Assembly (NCBI GenBank): GCA_049965095.1
Contig: JBMFWR010000002.1
Coordinates: 11,968-75,967 of the forward strand
From: JAKAWW01 sp049965095
GTDB lineage: Archaea; Micrarchaeota; Micrarchaeia; Micrarchaeales; Micrarchaeaceae
Direction: 5' to 3'
Length of the DNA: 64,000 bases
The notes under the pieces are model-generated. The model was given only the letters and a program-made list of their open reading frames with translations. It was not told where the DNA came from and did not search any database. Position 1 is the first letter of the stretch; every line of letters begins with the position of its first letter. The translations under genes and the position numbers were made by a program. Positions 8,951-18,435 of this stretch are shown here, piece after piece.

Positions 8951-10765
8951 TCACTCGCTCTTCAACTTTATCTTCGGATTTATGTGCAGCGATTTTATTT
9001 CGTCAAGCAGAAGCTTGAACGCATAGCTTATCTCTACTATCTCAAGATCGCTGCTGCCACAGTTCGGGCACACTGGCTTGTTCTTTATGTAATCGTAATA
9101 GCCAACTGAGCCGCATGCCTTGCAGACCCATATTGGAGCCTTGTCGCTCTGTTCAAGCATCCTATCCTTGAGCAGCAAACTCGCGCCATGGCCAACGAGC
9201 GCATCGCGTTCCATCTCTCCGAACCTGAGGCCTCCTTTCCTTGGCTTGCCTTCCGTAGGCTGGTGTGTCAATATCTGCACAGGGCCACGTGCCCTCACCT
9301 GTAGCTTGAGGCTTACCATGTGCCACAGCTTGTAATAGTAAACAACGCCGTTGAACAACTTTGCGGAAAACTTTTTGCCTGTCCTTCCATCATAGAATTC
9401 CTCGTCGCCGAATTTGTCAAAGCCGTATTGCTCCAAAATTGCACCATATTGGTCAATGGTGCTCTTTCCTTCTGTAGAGAAAGCTGTGCCGTCGGCATAC
9501 TCGCCTTTGAGCGATGCCGCCTTGCCCATAAGCGTCTCTACCATGTGGCCGAATGTGGTTCTGCTCGGCAAGCTGTGCGGGTTAAGCAGCATATCAGGCA
9601 CAATGCCGTCTTTTGTGAAAGGCATATCTGCCTGTGGTACGATAAGCGCGACTACACCCTTCTGCGCATTCCTGTTGCCGAATTTGTCACCGGCTTCAGG
9701 TATCTTTATGCTTCTTATCCTTACCTTTACTATCTTGGTGGCGCCCGCAGTCTCGCTCACCATTACATTGTCAACTATTCCCTCTTCTCCAACTCTAACC
9801 ATTACCGAATTGTCCCTGTTCTTCTCTGCTGCTATACCGAAGCTCGTCTGCTCCTCAAGGAACCTCGGCGGAGATACCTTTCCTATAAGCACATCACCGT
9901 CCTCTATGCCAAGCTCGGGCTCTATAATTCCATCCTCGCTAAGCTTTGAATACGCGTGCTCACCCAAATAGCCTTCTGTAGACGGCGGAGGCACCATAAA
10001 CTTGTCCTGCTGGCCACCAGGATACCTTCTCTCTTCATCTGTGTATGTCCTAAAGAAGGCGCTTCTGCCAAGCCCACGCTCCACTGCTGCCTTGTTAAGC
10101 ACAATTGCATCTTTCATATTGTATCCATAGTAGGTTGAAAGCGCGACAACAAAGTTCTGGCCCGTCGCGTGCTTCTGCATGTTCAGCGAGCGGTATGCTG
10201 CGCTGCTTACAACCGGCATCTGCGGGTAGTAGAGAAGGAATGCTCTTGGATCGTAGCGCTTGCTGAAGTTCAATGCATAAAGACCCTGGGCTTGCTTGGT
10301 GAAGTTTGATATAAGCGAGTGCTTACCCACTGTGTTGTATTCAGGCAGGACCGCAAGGTTCATGGTAAGGCCAAGTATGCCTGCCGGATCTATCTGCATG
10401 TGCGTTGTTTCGGGCTTGATATCTTCGCTTTTTATTGCTATGAGGGCATTCTCCTCCTCTTCAGCATCCAAATACTCTATAACGCCTCTTCTAACTAGGT
10501 AGTTGAAATCAATCTCCTTCTTCTTTAGCCTTTCTTCCAATTCTGGAGTAAATTTGCTGGCGCCGTTTTCGACAACAATGTAAGGGCTTCTTACTCTTCC
10601 TCTGTCTGAATTTATGTGCACCTCGTTTTGCTTCTTGAAATAGGCTACATTTATCTCTCCGCTTATGATGCCAAGTCTGCGATTCTTTCTTACTTCATTA
10701 GCAAAATCCTGCCCGGATTTTGTATAACCTATAAGCCTTCCATCAAGATATATGCCGCATTTCAA
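8951..10765 (-). CDS. rpoB1: DNA-directed RNA polymerase subunit B'
   Basis: This is the C-terminal half of the second-largest subunit, 604 aa. It shows GDKFGNRNAQKGVV, the conserved catalytic-face segment, KLWHMVSLKLQVRARGP, GGLRFGEMERDALVGHGAS and a C-terminal zinc ribbon (VCKACGS ... PVCPNCGS). The start is TTG at 10765 with GGTGAT 5 bases before it. No ATG fits. B is split into B'' and B', as in several euryarchaeal lineages, and the two halves are 11 bases apart. Confidence 0.97.
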   Translation of the reverse strand: MKCGIYLDGRLIGYTKSGQDFANEVRKNRRLGIISGEINVAYFKKQNEVHINSDRGRVRSPYIVVENGASKFTPELEERLKKKEIDFNYLVRRGVIEYLDAEEEENALIAIKSEDIKPETTHMQIDPAGILGLTMNLAVLPEYNTVGKHSLISNFTKQAQGLYALNFSKRYDPRAFLLYYPQMPVVSSAAYRSLNMQKHATGQNFVVALSTYYGYNMKDAIVLNKAAVERGLGRSAFFRTYTDEERRYPGGQQDKFMVPPPSTEGYLGEHAYSKLSEDGIIEPELGIEDGDVLIGKVSPPRFLEEQTSFGIAAEKNRDNSVMVRVGEEGIVDNVMVSETAGATKIVKVRIRSIKIPEAGDKFGNRNAQKGVVALIVPQADMPFTKDGIVPDMLLNPHSLPSRTTFGHMVETLMGKAASLKGEYADGTAFSTEGKSTIDQYGAILEQYGFDKFGDEEFYDGRTGKKFSAKLFNGVVYYYKLWHMVSLKLQVRARGPVQILTHQPTEGKPRKGGLRFGEMERDALVGHGASLLLKDRMLEQSDKAPIWVCKACGSVGYYDYIKNKPVCPNCGSSDLEIVEISYAFKLLLDEIKSLHINPKIKLKSE

Positions 10766-10776
10766 AATATCACCGA

Positions 10777-12243
10777 TTACTTTTCTCCCTCAATGAGCTT
10801 GAGCTCCTTAAGCTTGTCAAGCAGCATTTTGTCGTCAGCGCCAACAGTAACCTTGGCCATGAGTGCCAGGTACCTTGTAAGTCCTACTTCCGTTCCTTCT
10901 GGGGTCTCGCTCGGGCAAAGCTTGTTCACGTGCGTTCCATGCACATCCCTGGCCTTGAAGTGCGGGTGCTTCTTCGCAAGCGGTGACTTTACACGCCTGA
11001 GATGAGCAAGCATGCTTGCCATGTTGGTCCTCTCGACAACCTGCGATACACCTGTTTGCCCGCCTGGCCATGAACCAGTACCCATAGAATAGAGAATCTT
11101 TTCTGTAAGGGTGTCAGGATTTATGTTGGTGCGCACGGAAAGGCGCCTTCCACGCGCAGTTGTCCTTTCTACATGGTACTTTATATCCTTAACAAAAAAC
11201 TTGAAAGCATTGTTAAATAGCTCTTCCATCAGCTCTCCCGCAAGCTTTACCCTCTTGTTCATGTAATGATCCCTATCATCAGATTTAAGGTAGCCTAGAG
11301 AAACGAGCGTTGCGCGCTCCGCCATCCTTAGCAGGAAGTAGGCTTTTTCTTTCCTTGAATCGGGAGTAACGCCAAGATGTGGCAATATGTAAGTATCAAG
11401 CTGCACCTCGGCACGCTTCTTCTTGTACTCTTTAGCCTGGTTAGGTGCGGCAACCTTGCCTATTTCCATCAGCGCATCAGCAGTGCTCATGTCTTTTGCT
11501 GCGCTAACGTCTATATTTATCATGAGGTCGTTCCTTACATCCTTGTATTCAGTAGAGTTTAGTATATCTTCATTGCTAAGCCCCAAGGCCCTTAGCACCA
11601 TCACGAAATCTGTGCCTTTTGCAACTGTGGGGAACGAAATGTCGTAGATTCCGTATTCGTCCCTTGAAATGCCGCAGCGTGCCCTAAAGTTCAGCGTCGT
11701 GGAAAATATCTTGCTTGTTACGGAATCGCTTTCCTTTGTGGTTATTACGCGGTTTGGCGCAAGGTCTTCTATCCCTATGAGCACCCTCTCGGTTCCTTTT
11801 ATTATAAAGTAGCCGCCATAATCATAAGGATCCTCGCCCTCGCTTATGAGCTGCTCCTTTGACATATTGTGAGTGTAGCAAAGGTCGCTCTTTACCATTA
11901 CTGGAAGCTCTCCTATAAAAGCCTCGCCTGCAGCATCCTCCTTTTCTATGCCGCTTATAACAGGCACATATGTTAGAAACATAGGCGCGGCATAAGTCAG
12001 GTTCCTGGCAAGCGCCTCATTTGGCAATATCTTCTTTGTTGAGCTGTCTGGTTCTATGACGCGCGGCTGCTCAAGCCTTATACTTTTGAGCTTTATCGCG
12101 AAATTGGCTACATCCGGAACTATGAGATCATTGCCTTCAAGCACCTTTTGGATTCCTATGCGTATGAACCTGTTGTAGCTTTCTATTTGTTGCTGAACCA
12201 TTGATGTATTGGTCAGATAAGATTCGAGCAGATAATGGTCCAT
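10777..12243 (-). CDS. rpoB2: DNA-directed RNA polymerase subunit B''
   Basis: This is the N-terminal half of the second-largest subunit, 488 aa. It begins with the helical lead MDHYLLESYL and contains the protrusion and lobe regions, including GGYFIIKGTERVLIGIEDLAPNR. The fork-loop region ends in ARDVHGTHVNKLCPSETPEG, close to the usual split point. GTGAT lies just before the ATG. It follows rpoH by 35 bases. Confidence 0.97.
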   Translation of the reverse strand: MDHYLLESYLTNTSMVQQQIESYNRFIRIGIQKVLEGNDLIVPDVANFAIKLKSIRLEQPRVIEPDSSTKKILPNEALARNLTYAAPMFLTYVPVISGIEKEDAAGEAFIGELPVMVKSDLCYTHNMSKEQLISEGEDPYDYGGYFIIKGTERVLIGIEDLAPNRVITTKESDSVTSKIFSTTLNFRARCGISRDEYGIYDISFPTVAKGTDFVMVLRALGLSNEDILNSTEYKDVRNDLMINIDVSAAKDMSTADALMEIGKVAAPNQAKEYKKKRAEVQLDTYILPHLGVTPDSRKEKAYFLLRMAERATLVSLGYLKSDDRDHYMNKRVKLAGELMEELFNNAFKFFVKDIKYHVERTTARGRRLSVRTNINPDTLTEKILYSMGTGSWPGGQTGVSQVVERTNMASMLAHLRRVKSPLAKKHPHFKARDVHGTHVNKLCPSETPEGTEVGLTRYLALMAKVTVGADDKMLLDKLKELKLIEGEK

Positions 12244-12278
12244 ATTATCACTTAAACATTTATTGCTGGCAAACCCCT

Positions 12279-12506
12279 TTAGCCCTTGACTACAAGCCTG
12301 TAGTATATATACTTGCCAGTGGGATCGTTCCTGTGTATTGCGATCAGATCCCCAACCTTGGCACCTATCGCCTTTACCTGGGGATCGCTCTCAAGAATCT
12401 TTGGGAATTTATCTAGAGTAGTATTATATTTTTTTGCTATCTTTTTGGCCTCGCTAGCGCTAACTATTTCATGCTTCGGTATAAGGTCAATAGGGGCAGG
12501 AACCAA
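12279..12506 (-). CDS. rpoH: DNA-directed RNA polymerase subunit H
   Basis: This 75-aa protein matches archaeal RpoH, the counterpart of the C-terminal domain of eukaryotic RPB5: LIPKHEIVSASEAKKIAKKY, then FPKILESDPQ, IGAKVGDLIAIHR and a final YYRLVV. It is the first gene of the polymerase operon. The start is TTG at 12506 with GGTGAG 4 bases upstream. The frame is open further upstream and includes a Cys-x-x-Cys, but that part would lie in the leader next to the TATA box. Confidence 0.95.
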   Translation of the reverse strand: MVPAPIDLIPKHEIVSASEAKKIAKKYNTTLDKFPKILESDPQVKAIGAKVGDLIAIHRNDPTGKYIYYRLVVKG

Positions 12507-12509
12507 TCG

Positions 12510-12554
12510 CTCACCAAAAAGATTGCATCTCGCACAAAAGGGTTTATTTATTAA
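12510..12554 (-). promoter_or_regulatory. Promoter and ribosome site of the RNA polymerase operon
   Basis: The minus strand has the AT-rich TATA element ttaataaataaa at 12543-12554, then about 30 bases later the Shine-Dalgarno GGTGAG at 12510-12515, 4 bases ahead of the TTG start of rpoH. A short leader of roughly 15-25 bases is likely. Confidence 0.6.
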
Positions 12555-12709
12555 GCGAACATAACAAATAAATACTTAATGCTTATTGCTGTATATTGCA
12601 GGAAATGCTAAAACAGTGAAAATCGCTATGCATGGCGCTTCATTTTGTGCTTTTCTTAAACAATAAGCTTATTAAATACTTTACCAGCTATGATAAATAG
12701 GGTGGGCTA

Positions 12710-13909
12710 ATGGAGATAGGAAAACTTGTAGAGAGTTACAAGCAGGACATGATACAACTAATGAAAGATATGATAGCTATACCATCGATATCACCGGAAA
12801 GCGGGGGCAGTGGTGAATCAAAAAGAGCTGATTTTCTCGAAAAATACATAAATTCTTTGGGCATAAAGACAAGGCGCTTTGACTACATTGACAATACGAA
12901 AGCCAAAAGGTCGAATATTATAGCAAAGGTTGGCAATGCCAAGAAAACCATATGGCTTATTGCACACATTGACACGGTCGCGCCAGGAGATCTTTCACTA
13001 TGGAGCCACGATCCTTTCGACGCGTATGTAAAAGATGGCAAGATCTTTGGCAGGGGTACATCAGACAATGGCCAGGGTGTTGTTTCAAGCATATTTGCGC
13101 TTAAAGCAGTTGTCGAATCTGGCATTCAACTTAGCCACAATATTGGCATTGCACTGGTTGCCGACGAAGAGGTTGGAAGCGAATATGGAATCAAAAGACT
13201 TCTCAAAGAAAAGATATTCAGCAAGCATGATATGGCTATTGTGCCTGACTGGGGGACTGAAGATGGCTCACAAATCGAGATTGCTGAAAAAGGCATCTTG
13301 TGGCTGAAGTTCGACGTAAAAGGCAAGCAGGTGCACGCAAGCACGCCCAATCTTGGCACAAATGCATACAGAACTTCAATAAAAATGCTCAACGAACTCG
13401 ACAGCAATCTTCACAAAAAATACAACTCACGCGACAGCATATTCAATCCTCCAGTCTCGACATTCGAGATGACAAAGCACGAGAAAAACGTTGATAGCGT
13501 CAATATTGTGCCTGGCTCAGAGACATTTTACATGGATTGCAGGGTATTGCCCAATTACAAATTAGATAGCATACTCAAAGATGTTAAAAGCATAGCAATG
13601 AAATACAGCTCATCCGGCTCAAAGGTGCTCTTTACGGTATACAATAGGGAGGATCCGGCAAAACCGACAAGCAAAAATAGCGAATTGGCAAATATGATGG
13701 CAATTGCAATAAAAGATGTTAAGAATGTAGAGCCAAAATTTGTTGGCATTGGTGGGGGTACAGTTGCCAAATACTTCAGGGATTTGGGAATGCAAGCAAT
13801 TGTTTGGGCGACTTTACCAGATAATGCTCACCAGCCGAATGAATACTGCAAAATAGATGATATGGTATCTGATGCAAAGGTGTTTGCCCAGATTTTTGCT
13901 AAAGGTTAG
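12710..13909 (+). CDS. M20-family metallopeptidase / deacylase
   Basis: This is a di-zinc amidohydrolase of the ArgE/DapE/peptidase M20 family, 399 aa. Metal ligands and catalytic residues are visible: AHIDTV (His about 86), GRGTSDN (bridging Asp about 119) and ADEEVGSEYG (Glu about 153-154). The dimerisation lid follows (KGKQVHAST) and the late segment contains IGGGTVAKYF. Family members hydrolyse peptides or N-acyl amino acids; the substrate cannot be read from sequence. With no lysine or arginine pathway genes nearby, a dipeptidase-like role is as likely as DapE or ArgE. GGTGGG precedes the ATG. Confidence 0.85.
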   Translation: MEIGKLVESYKQDMIQLMKDMIAIPSISPESGGSGESKRADFLEKYINSLGIKTRRFDYIDNTKAKRSNIIAKVGNAKKTIWLIAHIDTVAPGDLSLWSHDPFDAYVKDGKIFGRGTSDNGQGVVSSIFALKAVVESGIQLSHNIGIALVADEEVGSEYGIKRLLKEKIFSKHDMAIVPDWGTEDGSQIEIAEKGILWLKFDVKGKQVHASTPNLGTNAYRTSIKMLNELDSNLHKKYNSRDSIFNPPVSTFEMTKHEKNVDSVNIVPGSETFYMDCRVLPNYKLDSILKDVKSIAMKYSSSGSKVLFTVYNREDPAKPTSKNSELANMMAIAIKDVKNVEPKFVGIGGGTVAKYFRDLGMQAIVWATLPDNAHQPNEYCKIDDMVSDAKVFAQIFAKG

Positions 13910-14014
13910 CAAGGGCTCGAAGCATACAAATACATAAGCAGCACATAGATGCGATGAGAACGCATTCCTTCAATTCAACATATTTCAAATTACATGAATA
14001 AATGTTCAATATCT

Positions 14015-15064
14015 TCAGACACTTCTCTTTGCTGCGTATCCTATCGAGTCCATTGCGATGCGCTTCAGATTTGAATCATGTATTGAAGAGGTGGCATGCT
14101 TAAAAGTTTCAATTGCCTGGTTAACAAGCTCGTCAGCTTCTTCTTGCGCCTTCTTTATAGCACCAGTCTCATTAAACAGGTTGAGCACCCAGGATACTTC
14201 TTCCTCCGTTTTTTGCTCCCTATCCTTTGCATATATGCGCTTTAGACGCTCCAGCTGCTCTGTATTTGCATTCTGCACTGCATGCCAGAGTATAATCGTT
14301 TTGACTCCATCCCTGACGTCGTTGCCTATGCTCTTGCCGAGAGTATTCTGATCCGCAATGCAGTCAAGTATGTCGTCCTTTATCTGGAATGCATTACCAG
14401 CAGGTATCCCGTAATCCTTGATAGATGAAACAATGCTTTCATCAGCGCCAGCAATTATTGCACCCGCTTGCATAGGCCCATATACGCTATAGTATGCGCT
14501 CTTTGCGTGTATCGATTGGAAATAATCATCCCTTGTAAATTTTGTTACATCCTTGACCTCGCGTGTAAGCCTTACATCAAGATACTGGCCCTGGTGCGTC
14601 ACTATCATCATGTCGTAGAACTTGTTGAAATATGCGTCTCCGCGCTTTGGCCCAAGCATGTTTGCTGCATCTCTGGCCATTTTCCATGATATCGCATGGA
14701 CCATACTGCCTGCGGTTATGGCATACCTTTCGCCATACAGCACATGGGCAGCAGGGCCGTTTCTCCTTACAGTATTGCCATCCATCCAGTCGTCATGCAT
14801 CAGATAGTAATCTTCGGTTGCTTGCTGCGCTGCAGCAGGCAGCAGCGCCTCTTCAGGGTTTCCCCCATAAAGCATATCCCACAATATAATATAGCTTGGC
14901 CTACGATATTGCCCTTTTCTATCAGTGTATACTCTTGCCATATTGTTAAAGGCCTCATGTCCGGACTTTGGAAAATATGAAATCAGCAAATTGTATATGT
15001 GCTCCTTGTAAAGGGCTATGAACTCCTTGAAGTTGCTTATTCTATCAATATCTGCGCTATCCAT
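14015..15064 (-). CDS. Polyprenyl (geranylgeranyl-type) diphosphate synthase
   Basis: This trans-isoprenyl diphosphate synthase condenses isopentenyl diphosphate onto allylic diphosphates to make chains for archaeal lipids. The first aspartate-rich motif DDWMD is at about 91-95 and the second, DDILD, at about 230-234. The product chain length cannot be read confidently; a C20 product is the archaeal expectation. At 349 aa it is slightly long, with an insert near the C terminus. A TATA-like box at 15091-15104 favours the ATG at 15064 over an in-frame TTG at 15088. Confidence 0.88.
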   Translation of the reverse strand: MDSADIDRISNFKEFIALYKEHIYNLLISYFPKSGHEAFNNMARVYTDRKGQYRRPSYIILWDMLYGGNPEEALLPAAAQQATEDYYLMHDDWMDGNTVRRNGPAAHVLYGERYAITAGSMVHAISWKMARDAANMLGPKRGDAYFNKFYDMMIVTHQGQYLDVRLTREVKDVTKFTRDDYFQSIHAKSAYYSVYGPMQAGAIIAGADESIVSSIKDYGIPAGNAFQIKDDILDCIADQNTLGKSIGNDVRDGVKTIILWHAVQNANTEQLERLKRIYAKDREQKTEEEVSWVLNLFNETGAIKKAQEEADELVNQAIETFKHATSSIHDSNLKRIAMDSIGYAAKRSV

Positions 15065-15135
15065 AAGCTCACATTCCAATTTAGCCAAGCAAACTATATA
15101 TTGCTATAGGTGGCTCTGGATAGGTGGCGAAGAGC

Positions 15136-15180
15136 AGAAAAACTAGATGCCTTTGCATAATGCATGCTTGTAGTTTTTCT
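15136..15180. repeat. Inverted repeat in the idsA-agmatinase intergenic region
   Basis: AGAAAAACTA (15136-15145) is perfectly complementary to TAGTTTTTCT (15171-15180). The 25-base spacer holds a smaller palindrome, tgcataatgca. It lies between two divergent genes, and both promoters are close. It could be a small structured RNA, a terminator or an operator; the sequence does not decide. Confidence 0.6.
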
Positions 15181-15277
15181 CTTTGCGTTAGCAATGCCCA
15201 ATTGCAGCATTGCAACCTGCCAGAGATTAGAGATACATTAAAATATATGAATTGAATAATATTGCAGAGGTGCTTTC

Positions 15278-16153
15278 ATGGAACTATTGAACCAGATGCC
15301 ACCATACAATCTTTTCGGGCTTGAGAAGCAGAGCTATGAAAATGCAAAAGTAGTAGCAATACCAGTGCCTTACGATTCAACATCAAGCTACAAAAGCGGT
15401 TCAAAGGAAGGGCCACACGCTATAATAGAAGCAAGCAGGAACATTGAGTTGTATAGCGAGGAAACCGAGCAGGACATAAGCAATATTGGTATATATACCA
15501 CAGAAGAGCTTGCACCTGATTTCGGATCGCCAGATGGCATGGTTGACAGGATAAAAAAAGAGGTAAGCATAATTGCAAGCGACGGCAAGGTGCCGCTCCT
15601 GCTAGGTGGTGAGCACACCATAACAATAGGAAGCGTTGCTGCGCTGCTTGAACGCTACAAGGACATGAGCATTATATATTTTGATGCCCATTCCGATTCA
15701 AGGGAAAGTTACATGGGGGCAAAGGTCTGCCATGCGTGCGTGGCAAAGCGCATAATGGACATGACAGACAACATACAGCTTCTCGGTGTAAGAAGCATTG
15801 ACCAGGAAAGCGCGAAAAAATATGCAAGCAAAATTCTCTACATGAAGGACATGCGCAAGCAGCAGGTATCGCAGATTATAGAGGACTTGCAGAACAACAC
15901 CGGCCAGAATGTATATGTAACCATAGATCTCGATGTGCTCGACCCGAGCGAGATGCCGAGTGTCGGAACGCCAGAGCCAGACGGCATGAAATATAGCATG
16001 CTTGTCGAAATATTAAGAGGCTTATTGAAATCCAAAAAGCTTGTTGGAATGGATGTTGTAGAGCTCAATCCAATACCTGGATTGATTGCTCCAAACTACC
16101 TTGCAGCAAAGCTTATATATATGGCGCTATCTTATAGTTTTGGGGGTGTTTAA
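15278..16153 (+). CDS. speB: Agmatinase-family ureohydrolase
   Basis: This is a binuclear manganese ureohydrolase, 291 aa. Metal motifs are GGEHT (about 110-114), DAHSD (about 136-140), His about 152 and DLDVLDP (about 217-223). Agmatinase makes putrescine and urea from agmatine, the usual archaeal polyamine route, and the close relatives (formiminoglutamase, guanidinobutyrase) share these motifs. GAGGTG lies 6 bases before the ATG. The stop codon is directly followed by the ATG of the next gene, so the two are cotranscribed. Confidence 0.85.
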   Translation: MELLNQMPPYNLFGLEKQSYENAKVVAIPVPYDSTSSYKSGSKEGPHAIIEASRNIELYSEETEQDISNIGIYTTEELAPDFGSPDGMVDRIKKEVSIIASDGKVPLLLGGEHTITIGSVAALLERYKDMSIIYFDAHSDSRESYMGAKVCHACVAKRIMDMTDNIQLLGVRSIDQESAKKYASKILYMKDMRKQQVSQIIEDLQNNTGQNVYVTIDLDVLDPSEMPSVGTPEPDGMKYSMLVEILRGLLKSKKLVGMDVVELNPIPGLIAPNYLAAKLIYMALSYSFGGV

Positions 16154-16726
16154 ATGAGGCAGAGAATACTAGTAGACCCTAGGGAAGTCGAAAAAAACGA
16201 CAAGATGTGGGAATATTATGAGGCACTTTCTAGGAAGGAAGGGCAAGCCAGGATAGTTGATTATGCAATTAGAATAACCAAGATACAGGAAGAGAAGAAG
16301 AAGTTAGACGAACAGGAAAGAGGCATAAAGGACAAGATGTTTGGAGAGATTCAAAAGAGCAATGAAATGCTGGCCAAGAGCGGTATACTGGAGAAAAAAG
16401 GTGAGTTTAACTGGCTCATAAGGCTTAACCAAGAGAACTTGGGAGATTTATACAGGATGCTGGAGAAAGCTGGCATAGCAAAAATAGAGATTGAGATGTG
16501 GAAGAATTTCATGCCAAGGAAAGACGACAACTATTCCCAGGAAAAGGTCGTTTCCATGCTAGAAAGCATGGGTGTTGATACAAATAAACTTTACGCTATC
16601 TCTAATTATAGGATAAGCAGCGCCATAAGAAGGCTTGTTGCAAAGAATGTCAAGGGCATTGCTGAACTAATGAAAGAGATTGAGGAAAGCGTTGTGATCA
16701 GGATAACGGGCAGCAAAAAGGAATAA
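16154..16726 (+). CDS. Hypothetical charged, partly coiled-coil protein
   Basis: I do not recognise this 190-aa protein. It is rich in Lys and Glu. A likely coiled coil spans about residues 45-75, followed by a helical region (WLIRLNQENLGDLYRMLEKA) and a C-terminal globular part. No membrane segment or cysteine cluster is seen. It starts right after the agmatinase stop with a GGGGTG ribosome site and is followed 19 bases later by ndk, so the three form an operon. The name of a nucleotide or polyamine function would be guesswork. Confidence 0.75.
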   Translation: MRQRILVDPREVEKNDKMWEYYEALSRKEGQARIVDYAIRITKIQEEKKKLDEQERGIKDKMFGEIQKSNEMLAKSGILEKKGEFNWLIRLNQENLGDLYRMLEKAGIAKIEIEMWKNFMPRKDDNYSQEKVVSMLESMGVDTNKLYAISNYRISSAIRRLVAKNVKGIAELMKEIEESVVIRITGSKKE

Positions 16727-16745
16727 GCAAAAAACAGGTGTAAAA

Positions 16746-17306
16746 ATGATAAAAAGAGCTTTGATACTGGTTAAACCAGATGGAGTCTACAGGGCACTGA
16801 TAGGAAAGGCAATAAGCACGCTTGAGGAAGCAGGCCTAAAGGTTGTTGCGCTCAAGATGGTAAGGCCAGACAGAGAAACTGCTGCAAAGCACTATGTTGC
16901 AAACGACGAGTGGCTTTCCAGTGTTGGGAAGAAAAGCAAGCAGTCGTATATGGAAAGAGGTATAGAGGTAAAGGAATCGGAGCTTGAGATAGGCAAAAGG
17001 ATTCACGGCCAGCTTCTTGATTACCTTACGAGTGGTCCTATAGTAGCAATTGTGGTTGAGGGCAATGAAGCACCGTTTGTTGCAAGAAAGCTTATGGGTC
17101 CAACCGAGCCAAAGAAAGCAGATCCGTCTACGTTCAGGGGCAGATACAGCAGCGATTCGTATGACCTGGGAGACAAGATGCAAAGGCCTGTAAAGAACCT
17201 TGTACACATATCAGACGAGGAAGTGGCTGAAAGGGAGATAAGCGTGTGGTTCAAAGAGAGCGAGATAAGCAGCTACAAGAGAGCAGACGAAGAAGTGCTC
17301 TACTGA
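16746..17306 (+). CDS. ndk: Nucleoside diphosphate kinase
   Basis: This enzyme transfers the gamma phosphate between nucleoside di- and triphosphates through a phosphohistidine. The N terminus (ALILVKPDGVYRALIGK) is typical, and the active site is NLVHISD with His about 154; the usual form is NxxHGSD. At 186 aa it is about 40 residues longer than ordinary Ndk, with an insert between the first helices and the Kpn loop (KKSKQSYMERGIEVKE). An insert of this type is known in some archaeal enzymes. The 3' end overlaps the convergent SufT/MIP18-like gene by 7 bases. Confidence 0.92.
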   Translation: MIKRALILVKPDGVYRALIGKAISTLEEAGLKVVALKMVRPDRETAAKHYVANDEWLSSVGKKSKQSYMERGIEVKESELEIGKRIHGQLLDYLTSGPIVAIVVEGNEAPFVARKLMGPTEPKKADPSTFRGRYSSDSYDLGDKMQRPVKNLVHISDEEVAEREISVWFKESEISSYKRADEEVLY

Positions 17307-17593
17307 CGCGAGTACTTCAATTCATCGCTCATCATTTCGGGGTTCCACATCGGATCCCATACAAGCTCAAGCTCTACGTTTCCTATTCCAGGTATGGCTT
17401 TCAGCCTGAGCTGCGCGTCAGCCATTATTATGCTTGTGACAGGGCACATTGCCGAAGTCATTGTGAGCTTTACCTTGACATCGTTGCCTTTGATCTCTAT
17501 GCCATATATAAGGCCTATATCAACTATGCTTGCGCCAAGCTCTGGATCCGCACAGCCTTTTAACGCTTCAACTACCTCTTTTATGGTTACCAT
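17300..17593 (-). CDS. MIP18/PaaD/SufT-family (DUF59) iron-sulfur assembly protein
   Basis: This 97-aa protein has the DUF59 fold motifs: ADPELGASIVDIGLIYGIEI, then LTMTSAMCPVTSII, with the conserved Cys, and a final VWDPMWNPEMM. Family members help deliver iron-sulfur clusters. The promoter is a TATA-like CTTAAAAATATT (17619-17630) about 30 bases before the ATG, so it is a single-gene, nearly leaderless transcript. It overlaps the end of ndk tail to tail. Confidence 0.9.
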   Translation of the reverse strand: MVTIKEVVEALKGCADPELGASIVDIGLIYGIEIKGNDVKVKLTMTSAMCPVTSIIMADAQLRLKAIPGIGNVELELVWDPMWNPEMMSDELKYSRQ

Positions 17594-17660
17594 TGTATCA
17601 TATCATTAATAAGAAGAAATATTTTTAAGCATGCCAAAAATATTAGTGCACATGTGTAAA

Positions 17661-18434
17661 TTATTCAATTATGCGCAGGCGCCTGCTTGAAAGCGCAAAC
17701 TTGAAAACGCTGGACTGCTTTGCAGGAATACTTGCATGTCCTGGCATATTGAGGTAGGCATTGACTGCGCGCTCCAGTTTTACTTCTATGATAGAATCAA
17801 AAGGTAGTACCCGCCGCGGTTCATAATGCACAGCAACGCCATTTACCCTATCACTTACAAATGTTGGCAGTATATGCGCAACACCTATGCCGTTGATTCT
17901 TTTAGGCCTCTTTTTGCTTATTGCCTCAATATACGAATAGTAGCCCGTGGAGCCCATTGGCGTAGAAACTATGAAGCCATTTGAGATGCTGTAGCTATCC
18001 ACTTTTACGCTTGATGAGCTGGCTTTTACCCTATACCGCAATGCAGAAGGTGAATTGCACCGCTCGACAAAAAAATCGCCCGCTGAGAGATAGCGCTTTG
18101 ACATGTAAGAGAGCTCAAGAAGGGGCTCTTCCCTAATTTTGTAAGTACCGTTCTGCAATGTTTTCAAGATGCTCCGGAGCTCTGAAAAGCTGTGCTTTAC
18201 CAGGATACCACGGCTTTTGTATCCAAGGCTTTTTGGGCCCTCTATAGGCAATATTATAGAATCTGTGAAAGATGGTGCATTCGAGAGCAGCGAACCGTCC
18301 CCGCCAACAATTATTACAAAGTCGTAATCATCGGAAACTTTCGCCCCAAGCGAATTTACTATCTGCTCCAACTTTTGGTATGTGATTTTTGCATATTTGT
18401 CTATTACAAGCTTCAACCGCACGCTATGCATCAT
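17661..18434 (-). CDS. nadK: NAD kinase
   Basis: This is an ATP/polyphosphate-NAD kinase, which makes NADP. The 257-aa product has the phosphate-binding GGDGS at about 44-48 and the hallmark STPMGSTGYYSY at about 156-167, then GIGVAHILP. The C-terminal beta-sandwich is present but diverged. It starts one base after the stop of a small Cys-containing protein gene, so the two form a tight operon. The start is the first of two adjacent ATGs. Confidence 0.9.
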   Translation of the reverse strand: MMHSVRLKLVIDKYAKITYQKLEQIVNSLGAKVSDDYDFVIIVGGDGSLLSNAPSFTDSIILPIEGPKSLGYKSRGILVKHSFSELRSILKTLQNGTYKIREEPLLELSYMSKRYLSAGDFFVERCNSPSALRYRVKASSSSVKVDSYSISNGFIVSTPMGSTGYYSYIEAISKKRPKRINGIGVAHILPTFVSDRVNGVAVHYEPRRVLPFDSIIEVKLERAVNAYLNMPGHASIPAKQSSVFKFALSSRRLRIIE

Positions 18435-18435
18435 A

